Source: Pseudodesulfovibrio sp. zrk46 | GTDB lineage: Bacteria; Desulfobacterota; Desulfovibrionia; Desulfovibrionales; Desulfovibrionaceae | DNA length: 64,000 bases | Reading direction: 5' to 3' | NCBI RefSeq assembly: GCF_012516435.1 | Contig: NZ_CP051216.1 | Location: 3,285,669 to 3,349,668 of the forward strand | In this document: piece by piece, positions 8,968 through 17,820 of the stretch | How the letters are laid out: each line of letters begins with the position of its first letter | How positions within the stretch are numbered: position 1 is the stretch's first letter | Made by a program: the position numbers and the translations under genes | The notes under the pieces: model-generated | The model's input: the letters and a program-made list of their open reading frames with translations, nothing else | Told to the model about the DNA's origin: nothing | The model's database searches: none

Positions 8968-10278
8968 ATGAAACGCATAGCACTCACATCAATTGTCAGC
9001 GTCCTTGCCATATTTGTGGCTTTTTCTGCCTATGCCGCAGGTCCGTTAACTGTAGATATCCACGGGCCTGGTCAGAGGCTGGTAAATATCGTTCTTCTTC
9101 CTCCAAAAGGGCTCGATGGTAATCCCATACCAAATGCTTCAGCAAAAGCTTTTGAGGAATTGGTTGCCAACAACCTAAGCTATATTCCTTTCCTCAAATT
9201 GATTTCTACGAGTGAACTTTTAGGAGGGGATCCTAGTAAGGGGGTGAAAGGTAGCGATATTGATTTTAAGCCCTTACAGTTAGCCCGTGTCGATCTGTGT
9301 ATGACTACTGGCTGGAATGGGAATTATATTGAAGCACGTGTCTATGAGACATTTAGTGGGCGTCGTGTGGTTGGAAAGTCCTATAATGATGTAGACAAAA
9401 CAACTTTGGCGATGGCAGCAGATCGTTTCTGTTCAGCCTTCTTGGAAGCTTTAGCTGGTAAGAAGGGATTCTTTGATTCCCCAATCGCTTTTGTGCGTCA
9501 AGAAGGTAAGGCTAAAGAAATATATACAGTGCTACCTCAAGGCCGTGAGTTGAAGCGTATCACCAAACTTGGCGGATTCAATCTAAGTCCTGCATGGTCC
9601 ATGGAGGGGGACAAGATCGCTTTTACTCATATTGGTAAGACGCGACATGAACTTGGCGTATACGATAGCAAGGCTAAGAAGATTCATCTTTATACTAAAG
9701 GGCTTGGGCAGACAGTTATTAGTCCTGTCTTTGGCCCTAATGACAGACTAACTGTAGCTCTCAATCGAAATGGTGCCACCAACATCTATGAGTTAGACTC
9801 AAAGATTAAGCCTAAGCGTATGTTGGCACGTAGTCCCTACATTGATGTTTCTCCGAGCTTTGATCGTTCTGGTAATCTTATGGTTTTCACCTCAGGTAGA
9901 GCGGGGAATCCCCACATTTATTTAATGGATATCAAGTCTGGGAAAATTAGCCGAGTAACCCTTACTGGCAAGTATAATACTCATCCGTGTATTAGTCCCA
10001 ATGGCCGTTATGTGGCATATACCCATCGTACTTCCAACGGGCATCGTATTTACTTGCATGATTTATCAACAGGTCGTGAAAAACAGCTGACTTTCGGTCC
10101 TGGAAATGATGAATATCCAGCCTTTGGTCCCGATGGATATTTCGTTGCTTTCGCTTCTAATCGTGCAGGTGAGTATAAACTTTATTTGACTACCCGTCAT
10201 GGGGATACTCCTCGTAAGATATCTACTGGGGCAGGTGCTGCTTTCGCTCCGGCATGGGATACTTCGCTTCAATGGTGA
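8968..10278 (+). CDS. tolB: Tol-Pal system periplasmic beta-propeller TolB
   Basis: A 436-aa periplasmic protein with a Sec signal peptide (MKRIALTSIVSVLAIFVAFS, cleavage probably after AYA at about 24). The N-terminal alpha/beta domain is followed by repeated WD40-like PD40 blades: LSPAWSMEGDKIAFTH, VSPSFDRSGNLMVFTS, HPCISPNGRYVAYTHR and YPAFGPDGYFVAFASN. It binds Pal and works in outer-membrane constriction. It starts 5 bases after tolA. Confidence 0.96.
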   Translation: MKRIALTSIVSVLAIFVAFSAYAAGPLTVDIHGPGQRLVNIVLLPPKGLDGNPIPNASAKAFEELVANNLSYIPFLKLISTSELLGGDPSKGVKGSDIDFKPLQLARVDLCMTTGWNGNYIEARVYETFSGRRVVGKSYNDVDKTTLAMAADRFCSAFLEALAGKKGFFDSPIAFVRQEGKAKEIYTVLPQGRELKRITKLGGFNLSPAWSMEGDKIAFTHIGKTRHELGVYDSKAKKIHLYTKGLGQTVISPVFGPNDRLTVALNRNGATNIYELDSKIKPKRMLARSPYIDVSPSFDRSGNLMVFTSGRAGNPHIYLMDIKSGKISRVTLTGKYNTHPCISPNGRYVAYTHRTSNGHRIYLHDLSTGREKQLTFGPGNDEYPAFGPDGYFVAFASNRAGEYKLYLTTRHGDTPRKISTGAGAAFAPAWDTSLQW

Positions 10279-10401
10279 TTTGTCACTGACAGCGGGTTGA
10301 TTTTTATTGGAAAAAGAGTACACCTATAGCACGGTAACCGCATTGGCTTTAGTTAGCCTAAATCATAATGGCCGGGCCACGGCTCTACAGAAGGAGACGG
10401 C

Positions 10402-10962
10402 ATGAAATTTAGATGGAACCTTGCACTGATGGTCTTTTTGGCTCTCGCGCTGATGATCGGCGCTGGTTGCGCCAAGAAAAAAACGACCAGCACCCCTCCC
10501 GGTGCTCAGGTAGAGGTTAAGGATAACACCGAGTGGACGCCGCCTCCGCCGCCACCAGCTGAGCCTAAGGTTGATGAGGCAGCTTTAGCTGCTGAAGCAG
10601 AAGCTCGTGCTAAGGCTGAGGCTGTTGAGGAGCTTACCAGTGTGGTAATCCATTTTGCTTTTGACTCCTATGAATTGACTGAAGAGTCTCGTGCCATTCT
10701 TGCTATGAAGGCCAACATTATGCGTCGTTATAAGAATGTTCGTGTGGTTATTGAAGGGCATTGTGATGAACGTGGCACTGAGGAATATAACCTGGCCCTC
10801 GGTGAGCGTCGTGCTCGTGCAGCGTATGAGCATCTTGTAATTCTTGGTGTTGATCCTGAACGTATGTCTCTTGTGAGTTTTGGTGAAGAGCGCCCGGTCG
10901 ATCCAGCTCATAATGAAACAGCTTGGGCAAAGAATCGTCGTGCAGAGTTTGTTGTTCAGTAA
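10402..10962 (+). CDS. pal: peptidoglycan-associated lipoprotein Pal
   Basis: A 186-aa lipoprotein. The signal peptide ends in the lipobox LMIGAGC (Cys at about residue 23). A Pro/Ala-rich linker then leads to an OmpA-like peptidoglycan-binding domain with VVIEGHCDERGTEEYNLALG and ERRARAAYEHL. A strong AGAAGGAGA ribosome site precedes the ATG, and a 123-base gap separates it from tolB, leaving room for its own promoter. It closes the Tol-Pal operon; no cpoB/ybgF follows. Confidence 0.97.
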   Translation: MKFRWNLALMVFLALALMIGAGCAKKKTTSTPPGAQVEVKDNTEWTPPPPPPAEPKVDEAALAAEAEARAKAEAVEELTSVVIHFAFDSYELTEESRAILAMKANIMRRYKNVRVVIEGHCDERGTEEYNLALGERRARAAYEHLVILGVDPERMSLVSFGEERPVDPAHNETAWAKNRRAEFVVQ

Positions 10963-10981
10963 GAAGTGTTAGGTACAATTT

Positions 10982-11020
10982 AAGCGCCGCTTTCCAATCG
11001 GAAGGCGGCGCTTTTGTTTT
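10982..11020 (+). terminator. Rho-independent terminator after pal
   Basis: AAGCGCCGCTTTCC pairs with GGAAGGCGGCGCTT (one wobble) around a four-base AATC loop, followed by a TTTTGTTTT tail. It ends the tol-pal transcript. Confidence 0.93.
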
Positions 11021-11078
11021 GAATACTTAAGGAGTTCTTCAAATTAACAGATGCATTTGGATAATTGTAGGAATTGAT

Positions 11079-11552
11079 TTAGAACACCCAAACAATGAAA
11101 TGTAAACATATCAGCGCATAAAGTCCTGCAACACCATCATCAATCATAACACCAAAGCCACCTGAAAATGCAGTTTCAGCCCACCGTACAGGCCAAGGTT
11201 TGAATATATCGAAAACTCGGAACAGAATAAAACCGATGACAATAAACCCGATAGGGATACCTGAGAAAAAGAGTAGGGTGAGCCATTGGCCAAAGAGTTC
11301 ATCAATGATAATGCAGCCTGGATCTTTTTTGCCAAGAACCTTCTCTGCTCGGTTGCAAGCCCATGTTCCTATTGCAAGAAGCATTATGAGTATAAGAATA
11401 CGCCCCCATAATGGAAATGAGAGGAATAGCCATGGCGCAGCAACAATAGCTGCTAGTGCCCCCCAAGTCCCTGGAGCTTTAGGGAAATGACCGATTGGTC
11501 CGAGTGTAGCCAGGGAGGTTGCCAGTTTATCAGATGGGGATGTGTTTGCCAC
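11079..11552 (-). CDS. pgpA: phosphatidylglycerophosphatase A
   Basis: A 157-aa membrane phosphatase making phosphatidylglycerol from its phosphate. It carries the PgpA signatures APGTWGAL, DPGCIIIDELFGQ, FRVFDIFKPWPVRWAE and a final GVMIDDGVAG, with about four hydrophobic segments. It starts 2 bases after maf, so the two are co-transcribed. Confidence 0.94.
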   Translation of the reverse strand: MANTSPSDKLATSLATLGPIGHFPKAPGTWGALAAIVAAPWLFLSFPLWGRILILIMLLAIGTWACNRAEKVLGKKDPGCIIIDELFGQWLTLLFFSGIPIGFIVIGFILFRVFDIFKPWPVRWAETAFSGGFGVMIDDGVAGLYALICLHFIVWVF

Positions 11553-11554
11553 AG

Positions 11555-12172
11555 TTAACCCTCTCTTGCTTCGATTATATTATTTTGAAGTAACGTATCA
11601 AGGACCCTAGCGACGGGCAGTCCTACAACATTGGTGTATGAACCGCGGATGGCAGTGACGAGAAAGGTTCCAATGCCCTGGATGGCGTATGCACCGGCTT
11701 TATCTATTGGTTCGCCAGTAGCAATGTAGCCTTTTAGTTCTGCTTTTGAAGAAATTCGCATGTCGACATCCGTTGTTACGGCATGAGATACAATTTCACC
11801 ACTTGGAAGTATCAGGCAGTATGCCGAGATCACCTGATGTGTTTTCCCCGAGAGAGCACTTAATTTCTCTAAAGCATCAGCTTCATTTTCGGGTTTTCCC
11901 ATAATATCTTCATTTAGCACCACTATGGTATCTGCACCAAGTATCACTTTCCCTTTGTAAGATTTTGAAACCTCGATTGTTTTCATTTCAGCCATCCTGA
12001 GAGCATAGGCTGTTGGTTCTTCACCTATCAATGGCGCAGGTTCTTCTGCTTCACTGGGATGCACTTCGAAATTTAGCCCGAGATCGTTAAGTAACTCACG
12101 CCTACGAGGAGAGCCTGATGCTAGAATAATCGTAGTGTTCGTTTTGAATGGGCCTATGATTGTCTGTTTCAT
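11555..12172 (-). CDS. maf: Maf-family nucleotide pyrophosphatase
   Basis: A 205-aa Maf/HAM1-type nucleoside triphosphate pyrophosphatase that hydrolyses non-canonical or methylated nucleotides. Motifs are ASGSPRRRELLNDLG near the N-terminus, VILGADTIVVLN around residue 75, and DKAGAYAIQGIG with SYTNVVGLPV at the C-terminus. It heads a two-gene minus-strand unit with pgpA and is divergent from the Mot-like pair. Confidence 0.94.
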   Translation of the reverse strand: MKQTIIGPFKTNTTIILASGSPRRRELLNDLGLNFEVHPSEAEEPAPLIGEEPTAYALRMAEMKTIEVSKSYKGKVILGADTIVVLNEDIMGKPENEADALEKLSALSGKTHQVISAYCLILPSGEIVSHAVTTDVDMRISSKAELKGYIATGEPIDKAGAYAIQGIGTFLVTAIRGSYTNVVGLPVARVLDTLLQNNIIEAREG

Positions 12173-12309
12173 AATGTCGATTTCTCTCTCATATTCTGAA
12201 GTACGTCAATTGAGCGGAGGCGACGTTTTTTTGTCGCTTTGGCTTTGAATTTTGTGGATTGATGTTTCTTAATGCTAAATGTTTAAATAAAATAAGCATC
12301 TTACATCGG

Positions 12310-12325
12310 TGGCAGATTTCTTGCT
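12310..12325 (+). promoter_or_regulatory. sigma-54 (RpoN) promoter before the Mot-like pair
   Basis: TGGCAGATTTCTTGCT matches the -24/-12 consensus TGGCA-N6-TTGCW. GG at 12311-12312 and GC at 12323-12324 are separated by exactly 10 bases, the diagnostic spacing. Transcription would begin near 12336, 23 bases before the ATG at 12359, and no competing gene lies in between. Use of this promoter requires an enhancer-binding protein, which is not encoded nearby. Confidence 0.82.
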
Positions 12326-12358
12326 TCATCACATGCGCGTACTAATGCAGGAGAAATT

Positions 12359-13081
12359 ATGCAGGAAATACAGAAAAACAATGGCTCTGATTTTACCTCC
12401 TTTGAGCAGGTTGGCGATCACATTACCGTTCGTGGGATGAATGATTGGGTGGTACCATGGGCTGATTTGATGATGGTCATGTTCGTCTTGTTTGTAGTGT
12501 TATTCGTCTATGCCAGTACGCATCAGGATGTAAAAGTTCTGTTTAGTGATCAAAGTCGTGGCAATGCACAGTCAACAAGTACTCTTGACCCATTAATAGG
12601 GTTGATTGGGCAGATATCAAGTCGAGTTGATTCAACAGGAGCCTCTAGTAACGTACGAATAGCTGGGAAGAAAGTATTATACCGTAATCGTGCCGAAGGG
12701 ATATCTGTCATGAGAGAAGGGCCAAATCGTGTTCGTATTTCATTGCGGGGGGAAATGTTCTTTGCTGCAGGCGATGATGTGTTGAGATCTGATGCATTAA
12801 CATATTTGCGAGAAATTGCTGAAGTTATTCGTTTGAGTGTGGGGATGGTCCACGTAATCGGATACGCTTCTGCTGATGAGGCTGAAGGCAGCAGGAGTTT
12901 TGGACTATCTTCTCGTCGTGCGGATGATGTGGCTGATCTTTTGATGAGTGAATTTAAGATTGATCCTCGAAGAATTGTTGTCTCAGGGCGAGGGGCGTAT
13001 GCGCCAGAATTACCGGGGATATCTGAAGCTAACCAAGAAATGAATAGACGTGTTGAAATAATCATCACAAATGAGAACTAA
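12359..13081 (+). CDS. MotB-like (OmpA-domain) stator protein
   Basis: A 240-aa protein with a cytoplasmic N-terminus and a single membrane helix carrying the MotB-type proton-binding Asp, VPWADLMMVMFVLFVVLFVY, at about residues 33-52. A periplasmic linker follows, then a C-terminal OmpA/MotB peptidoglycan-binding domain with VIGYASADEAEG, LSSRRADDVADLL and MNRRVEIII. AGGAGA precedes the ATG. It is transcribed from a sigma-54 promoter and is followed by a MotA-like gene, the reverse of the usual motA-motB order. It may power flagellar rotation or another proton-driven envelope process. Confidence 0.87.
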   Translation: MQEIQKNNGSDFTSFEQVGDHITVRGMNDWVVPWADLMMVMFVLFVVLFVYASTHQDVKVLFSDQSRGNAQSTSTLDPLIGLIGQISSRVDSTGASSNVRIAGKKVLYRNRAEGISVMREGPNRVRISLRGEMFFAAGDDVLRSDALTYLREIAEVIRLSVGMVHVIGYASADEAEGSRSFGLSSRRADDVADLLMSEFKIDPRRIVVSGRGAYAPELPGISEANQEMNRRVEIIITNEN

Positions 13082-13098
13082 GTCGATTGGAGGCTCTC

Positions 13099-13965
13099 AT
13101 GAATAAAAAGAACTTAATTGGCGTTATCATCAGTCTATTTATTTTTGTCAGTAGTTTCTTGCTGACTGGTGCTGCCGCTGCATATTGGAATGTGGCAGCT
13201 TTCCTAGTTGTTGCTTCTGGACTGACTGCAGCAATGCTCATCAGCTATCCTGTACAACATGTTAAAAATGCATTTATGGTCGCAAAAAATGCTTACACTA
13301 GCGGGCATGTTACCTCAGAAGAGATTGTCACCACGCTACTTGACTTATCAGTCAAGAGTAAGGTTGATGGGATACTATCCCTTGAACGTACAAAGAACGG
13401 CGATACATCTATTTTCCTTAAAAATGGACTTATTCTTCTGGTTGATAACTATAAAGAAGATGAAATTCGTGAAACATTGAATACGGAGATGGCATTCTTT
13501 AACCTGCGACGACAGCAAAGTGAAAGATTCTTTCAAACCATGGCAAAGATGGCTCCTGCATTTGGTGTCGCAGGAAGTGTAATTGGCCTTATTGGTCTTC
13601 TTATGGGGATCAATGACACTGCAGTGATTTTAAAAAATATTCCAGTTGCTTTTATTTCGACACTATACGGATTGGTTTTGAGCAATCTTATCTTTTCGCC
13701 AATTGCAGAAAATATTAATTATTCTACGAGAGCTGAACTCTTGAATCAAAAGCTGGTGATGGAAGGTGTTGTGGCGATAAGTAAGGAGCAAAATTCATAC
13801 AAGCTGGAAAGAAAACTTACCTCTTTCTTAAGTCCGAGTGAGCGAAAGGGTAAGACTGAAACACTACGACGTATTACGCGTAAATATGTACAGAAGCGGC
13901 AAGGTCCTGCTGAACAGGTCGTGGACCCTGCCGATCATTTAAATGATTCTGAACAAGCTGCATAA
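13099..13965 (+). CDS. MotA/TolQ/ExbB-like channel protein
   Basis: A 288-aa membrane protein starting at the ATG at 13099 behind TTGGAGG; a TTG in frame at 13087 overlaps that ribosome site and is unlikely. Two hydrophobic segments lie at about residues 5-55, and two more are in APAFGVAGSVIGLIGLLMG and VAFISTLYGLVLSNLIFSPI, the MotA channel block. A basic C-terminal cytoplasmic tail follows. It lies 17 bases after the MotB-like gene and forms a stator pair with it. It is closer to MotA than to TolQ because of the four-helix layout. Confidence 0.85.
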   Translation: MNKKNLIGVIISLFIFVSSFLLTGAAAAYWNVAAFLVVASGLTAAMLISYPVQHVKNAFMVAKNAYTSGHVTSEEIVTTLLDLSVKSKVDGILSLERTKNGDTSIFLKNGLILLVDNYKEDEIRETLNTEMAFFNLRRQQSERFFQTMAKMAPAFGVAGSVIGLIGLLMGINDTAVILKNIPVAFISTLYGLVLSNLIFSPIAENINYSTRAELLNQKLVMEGVVAISKEQNSYKLERKLTSFLSPSERKGKTETLRRITRKYVQKRQGPAEQVVDPADHLNDSEQAA

Positions 13966-13988
13966 CTAGATTAATCGATTCAATTGTA

Positions 13989-14017
13989 AAAGGAGCTTTC
14001 GGGCTCCTTTTCTTTTT
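13989..14017 (+). terminator. Rho-independent terminator after the Mot-like pair
   Basis: AAAGGAGC at 13989-13996 pairs with GCTCCTTT at 14003-14010 across a six-base loop, followed by TCTTTTT. It isolates the sigma-54 unit from glk. Confidence 0.88.
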
Positions 14018-14059
14018 GCGGGGTTATGATATTCTTCCGCCGACGGAGGTTTGTATTAA

Positions 14060-15004
14060 ATGGCGAAAATATTGGCAGCGGACATAGGCGGAACTAATAG
14101 TCGCTTCGCCTTGTTTGACGACGCAAATGGTGAGCTTGTGATGGAAGATTCCATTTGGCTCAAAACCCATGGGGCAGAATCCTTTGCACAGCTGTTAACA
14201 CAGCTTTGGGAGAGTGATTTTCAAGCTAAGCCTGGTGGGTTCGATAGTGCAGCTCTTGCGGTAGCTGGTGCTGTCCGTGATGGTGTAGAGTGCCCCTATC
14301 TTCCCAATGCTCCTTGGGGAGTAGATCTTCGTAAAGTTGATTTTAGGGTGAGAAAAGCATGCCTTATCAACGATTTCGCGGCACAAGCATATGCCTGTCG
14401 CACTCGTGCTGTAAAGGATGCAATGATTCTTCAAGGTGGTGAAGAGGAAGATGGCGTGATTGGCGTCATTGGGGCTGGAACTGGGCTTGGCTATTCAGCA
14501 CTAATTAAGGGTGAGAATGAATGGGTGGCGTTGCCTTCTGAAGGCGGTCATATGGCTTTCCCATTTACTGGCAAAAAAGAGGCGGAATATTCAGAGTTTA
14601 ATAGACGGGCTAGTGGACGCAATTGGGCCGAGGGGGACAGTGTTGTCACGGGACTTGGTTTGCAGCTTGTTCACAAATTTTTGACAGGAGAAGACAAGTC
14701 TCCTGCTGATATCTCTGAAGCAATCACACCGGAAAGCGAAACCACTAAGTGGTATGCTCGATTTTATGCACGAGCCTGTCGTAATTGGTCTATTGCGCTG
14801 ATGTGTAAAGGTGGTTTGTATATTGCCGGTGGGATAGCTGCAAAAAATCCTATGTTTGTGAATGTCCCCGAATTTCTTGAGGAGTTTCATAATTCTCATG
14901 TGTATGAAGAATTCTTATATTCCGTACCTATTAAACTGAACACCAACGAAGAAAGCGGGTTGCTTGGTGCAGGACTCTACGCCATGCAATTGCTTGGTAG
15001 ATAG
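14060..15004 (+). CDS. glk: glucokinase
   Basis: A 314-aa hexokinase-fold glucokinase of the E. coli Glk type. The phosphate-binding motif is DIGGTNSRFALFDD at the N-terminus, the catalytic Asp lies in LINDFAAQAYA at about residue 103, and GVIGAGTGLGYS is the second ATP loop. PSEGGHMAFP is the family's conserved segment. It phosphorylates glucose at the head of glycolysis. It lies 8 bases before the TVP38 gene and probably shares a transcript with it. Confidence 0.93.
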   Translation: MAKILAADIGGTNSRFALFDDANGELVMEDSIWLKTHGAESFAQLLTQLWESDFQAKPGGFDSAALAVAGAVRDGVECPYLPNAPWGVDLRKVDFRVRKACLINDFAAQAYACRTRAVKDAMILQGGEEEDGVIGVIGAGTGLGYSALIKGENEWVALPSEGGHMAFPFTGKKEAEYSEFNRRASGRNWAEGDSVVTGLGLQLVHKFLTGEDKSPADISEAITPESETTKWYARFYARACRNWSIALMCKGGLYIAGGIAAKNPMFVNVPEFLEEFHNSHVYEEFLYSVPIKLNTNEESGLLGAGLYAMQLLGR

Positions 15005-15012
15005 GAGCGTTA

Positions 15013-15708
15013 ATGCAGACTGCTACCATGAAGAGGCTTTCAATTATTTCAGTCATTATTGTACTTGTGGCTTGTTATTTTCTGTTTGATTTGGGGCAGT
15101 TTTTTTCTCTCGAATATCTCAAAGAATCTCGCGAAAAATTCCAAGGACTATATGACAAACATACCTTTGTAGTCTTGGGTGCATATTTTCTGCTATACGT
15201 TGTGGTTACAGCCTTGGCTCTACCGGCAGCTACGGTAATTACTTTGGCAGGAGGTGCTTTGTTTGGGCTGGTAACTGGTGTAGTCGTTGTCTCTTTTGCT
15301 AGCACTATTGGTGCGTCAGTAGCTTTTTTGATGTCTCGATATTTGTTACGAGGTTGGGTGCAAAGTAGATTTAGTGACAAACTGGCGAAGGTTAATGATG
15401 GGATTGAAAAAGATGGCGCGTTCTATCTATTCACCTTGCGCTTAATTCCGGTTTTCCCTTTTTTTGTCATCAATACCGTCATTGGCCTTACATCAATGCA
15501 TTTAAAAACATACTATTGGGTTTCTCAATTGGGCATGTTTCCGGCAACTGTTGTCTATGTCAATGCAGGTAAGGAGTTGGGAGAATTGGAGTCTCTTTCA
15601 GGGCTTTTATCTCCAAGTTTGATTATTTCTTTTGCTATTTTAGGTGTTTTCCCTCTTGTGGTTAAGAAAGTCCTTGGTTGGTTTCAATCTAGGAGATCAA
15701 ATGGTTAG
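15013..15708 (+). CDS. TVP38/TMEM64 (VTT-domain) membrane protein
   Basis: A 231-aa polytopic membrane protein of the DedA-like VTT superfamily. An N-terminal helix at about 9-30 is followed by the conserved core LPAATVITLAGGALFG, a GASVAFLMSRYLLRGW segment and LRLIPVFPFFVINTVIGLTS near residue 140-160. Relatives act in lipid scrambling or small-molecule transport. Its last codons overlap the following flavoprotein start by 8 bases, a pairing also seen in other bacteria where both are fused or adjacent. Confidence 0.88.
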   Translation: MQTATMKRLSIISVIIVLVACYFLFDLGQFFSLEYLKESREKFQGLYDKHTFVVLGAYFLLYVVVTALALPAATVITLAGGALFGLVTGVVVVSFASTIGASVAFLMSRYLLRGWVQSRFSDKLAKVNDGIEKDGAFYLFTLRLIPVFPFFVINTVIGLTSMHLKTYYWVSQLGMFPATVVYVNAGKELGELESLSGLLSPSLIISFAILGVFPLVVKKVLGWFQSRRSNG

Positions 15709-17152
15709 TTTTGATTATGATTTAGGAATCATCGGCGGTGGAGCAGCAGGACTAACGGTTGCATCCGGAGCTTCTCAGCTAGGTGTAAAGACACTACTGA
15801 TTGAAAAGGAGTCAAAGCTTGGAGGAGACTGTCTTCACTACGGGTGTGTGCCGAGTAAGACTTTGATAAAAACCGCTTCAGTTTATCATAAAATGAAAAA
15901 TGCTGAACGGTATGGTCTGCCAAAGGTTGATCTGCCACCTATTCAATTCTCCAAGGTGGCAGAGCGAATTCAGAATGTCATTGAGGCTATTCAAATTCAT
16001 GACTCGGTGGAACGATTCTGCGGGTTAGGTGTAAAAGTGGAATTTGGTAATGCCTATTTTGTTGATGAGCATACCGTTGAGTTCAATAGCAAACGAGTTT
16101 CAGCTAAATTTTGGGTAATTGCTACAGGTTCTGAACCTGCAGGGTTGCCTTTAGCTGGAATTGAAGATGTCGATTATTTGACCAATAAGGACTTGTTCAG
16201 TCTTAATGAATTACCGAAATCAATGGCCGTTTTGGGTGCTGGTCCTATTGCTTGTGAAATGGCACAGGCCTTTTCTCGTTTGGGGGCAGAAGTAATCATT
16301 CTTCAACGAAGTGGGCAGATTTTGTCTGCAGAAGATGAAGACATGGCTATTGTCGTTCAAGATGCTTTTTGTGAAGAGGGCATTGATTTGAAATTGAATA
16401 CCCAATCTACTGCTGTAAGAAAGACAAGTTGTGGTACTGAAATCGTCTATGAGCAGGGAGGGGAGGCTCATATTATATGTACGGAGAAATTACTTATTGC
16501 TGCTGGCCGTAAGCCGAGTATTGAGAGTCTTATGTTGGACAATGCAGGTGTCAAATATGATTTGCGAGGAATTGCTGTAGACAACAGAATGCGCACCTCA
16601 TGTAAGCATATTTTTGCAGCGGGTGATGTGATTGGCCAGTTCAAATTTACACATGCTGCAGGGTATGAAGCGAGCATCATTATATCTAACATTGTATTCC
16701 GATTGCCTCGGAAAGCTGATTATACTTGGTTGCCTTGGTGTACTTACACTGAGCCTGAGTTTGCCAGTGTTGGTATGAACGAGAAAAGAGCAAAGATGGC
16801 GGGAATTGAATATTCTGTTTGGATAGAAGAGTTTTCTGATAATGATCGCGCTAGGGCAGAAGGAGCCTCTGAAGGACGAATCAAACTTGTACTGGATAAA
16901 AAAGAGAAACCACTTGGCGTACAAATCGTTGGCCATCATGCTGGAGAGCTCGTTGCTGAGTGGGTGGCTGCATTGAATGCCAATACAGGGCTTACAACTC
17001 TAGCTTCAGCAATTCATCCATATCCAACTGTTAGCGAAATCAATAAAAGAGTAGCAGGAAAGGTGCTTTCTCGTAAAATCTTCTCAGATAAAGTTCGTAA
17101 GACATTGAGCTTTGTTTTTGATTACAAAGGCCGGGCCTGCACCCTTGATTAA
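15701..17152 (+). CDS. FAD-dependent pyridine nucleotide-disulfide oxidoreductase (MerA/Lpd-like)
   Basis: A 483-aa class I flavoprotein disulfide reductase. The start is the ATG at 15701 behind AGGAGAT. An FAD-binding GIIGGGAAGLTVASG opens the protein. The redox-active disulfide C-x4-C is present in GGDCLHYGCVPSKTL at about residues 40-54. A second GxGxxA motif (VLGAGPIACEMAQAF) near 175 binds NAD(P)H, then FAAGDVIGQ, and a dimerisation domain with the conserved HPYPTVSE closes it. It overlaps the TVP38 gene by 8 bases. The substrate is unknown; a mercuric reductase role is unlikely without mer genes or a heavy-metal domain. Confidence 0.9.
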   Translation: MVSFDYDLGIIGGGAAGLTVASGASQLGVKTLLIEKESKLGGDCLHYGCVPSKTLIKTASVYHKMKNAERYGLPKVDLPPIQFSKVAERIQNVIEAIQIHDSVERFCGLGVKVEFGNAYFVDEHTVEFNSKRVSAKFWVIATGSEPAGLPLAGIEDVDYLTNKDLFSLNELPKSMAVLGAGPIACEMAQAFSRLGAEVIILQRSGQILSAEDEDMAIVVQDAFCEEGIDLKLNTQSTAVRKTSCGTEIVYEQGGEAHIICTEKLLIAAGRKPSIESLMLDNAGVKYDLRGIAVDNRMRTSCKHIFAAGDVIGQFKFTHAAGYEASIIISNIVFRLPRKADYTWLPWCTYTEPEFASVGMNEKRAKMAGIEYSVWIEEFSDNDRARAEGASEGRIKLVLDKKEKPLGVQIVGHHAGELVAEWVAALNANTGLTTLASAIHPYPTVSEINKRVAGKVLSRKIFSDKVRKTLSFVFDYKGRACTLD

Positions 17153-17217
17153 ATGGTCAAACCTATGTAAGTGACCACCTTCATTTTGCTTAAATTGAAA
17201 ATTTGAGGTGATTCCCT

Positions 17218-17700
17218 ATGGGTGACAAAAGCCGATACCAAAAAATGTTCCCGGTATCTTGGGAGCAGTTGCATCGTGACTGCCGGGCTCTTTCTTGGCG
17301 TCTCATGGAGAAGGGGCCGTGGAAAGGAATTATCGCCATCACTCGTGGCGGCTTAGTCCCTGCAGCTATTCTTGCCCGCGAACTCGAAATACATCTAATC
17401 GATACAATCTGTATTTCCAGTTATAATTGGAAAGACCAGGGAAGTGCCAACATTCTTAAAACCATTGAAAATGACGGCGAGGGCTGGCTGTTGATCGACG
17501 ATCTTGTCGATACCGGCAAAACCGCCAAAGTCGTGCGAGAAATGGTTCCAAATGCTCATTTTGCTACAGTTTACGCCAAGCCTGAAGGGCGTCCAATGGT
17601 GGAAACATATATTACAGAAGTTAGTCAGGATACATGGATTCTCTTTCCATGGGATGCTGCTTCTCAGTTTGTGGAACCTATTATCCAGACTGTTGATTAA
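17218..17700 (+). CDS. gpt: xanthine-guanine phosphoribosyltransferase
   Basis: A 160-aa purine salvage enzyme converting guanine and xanthine to nucleotides with PRPP. The PRPP-binding loop is [16 protein letters not shown] at about residues 88-103, [20 protein letters not shown] lies near residue 35, and the C-terminal ILFPWD is typical of Gpt. It stands just upstream of a BMP-type nucleoside transporter, fitting a purine uptake and salvage theme. Confidence 0.95.
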   Translation: MGDKSRYQKMFPVSWEQLHRDCRALSWRLMEKGPWKGIIAITRGGLVPAAILARELEIHLIDTICISSYNWKDQGSANILKTIENDGEGWLLIDDLVDTGKTAKVVREMVPNAHFATVYAKPEGRPMVETYITEVSQDTWILFPWDAASQFVEPIIQTVD

Positions 17701-17742
17701 AGCGAAAAAAGTTTGTCAGATATTTTGCGGAAAAGAGTACAT

Positions 17743-17773
17743 CGCTTTTCAAAGGGTGTTGCCCTAAAAGGCG
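17743..17773 (+). promoter_or_regulatory. leader hairpin before the nucleoside ABC operon
   Basis: An extended stem-loop: CGCTTTT at 17743-17749 pairs with AAAAGGCG at 17766-17773 and AGGG with CCCT inside. It has no T-run, so it is not a typical terminator. It ends 47 bases before the first gene and could be an mRNA stability or regulatory element. It does not match the purine riboswitch core that I know. Confidence 0.35.
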
Positions 17774-17820
17774 TGCTGAGATATTGAGGTTTGATCTTAA
17801 TGTTAACGGAGAGGTTCCCC

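Noticed and set aside
12220-12237. GCGAC/GTCGC hairpin with T-rich loop between maf and the Mot-like pair
   Set aside because: Five-base stem with no T tail after it; no clear function and it is upstream of both genes.
17701-17820. Purine riboswitch before the nucleoside transporter
   Set aside because: Neither the two-loop helix pattern nor the conserved junction bases are recognisable.
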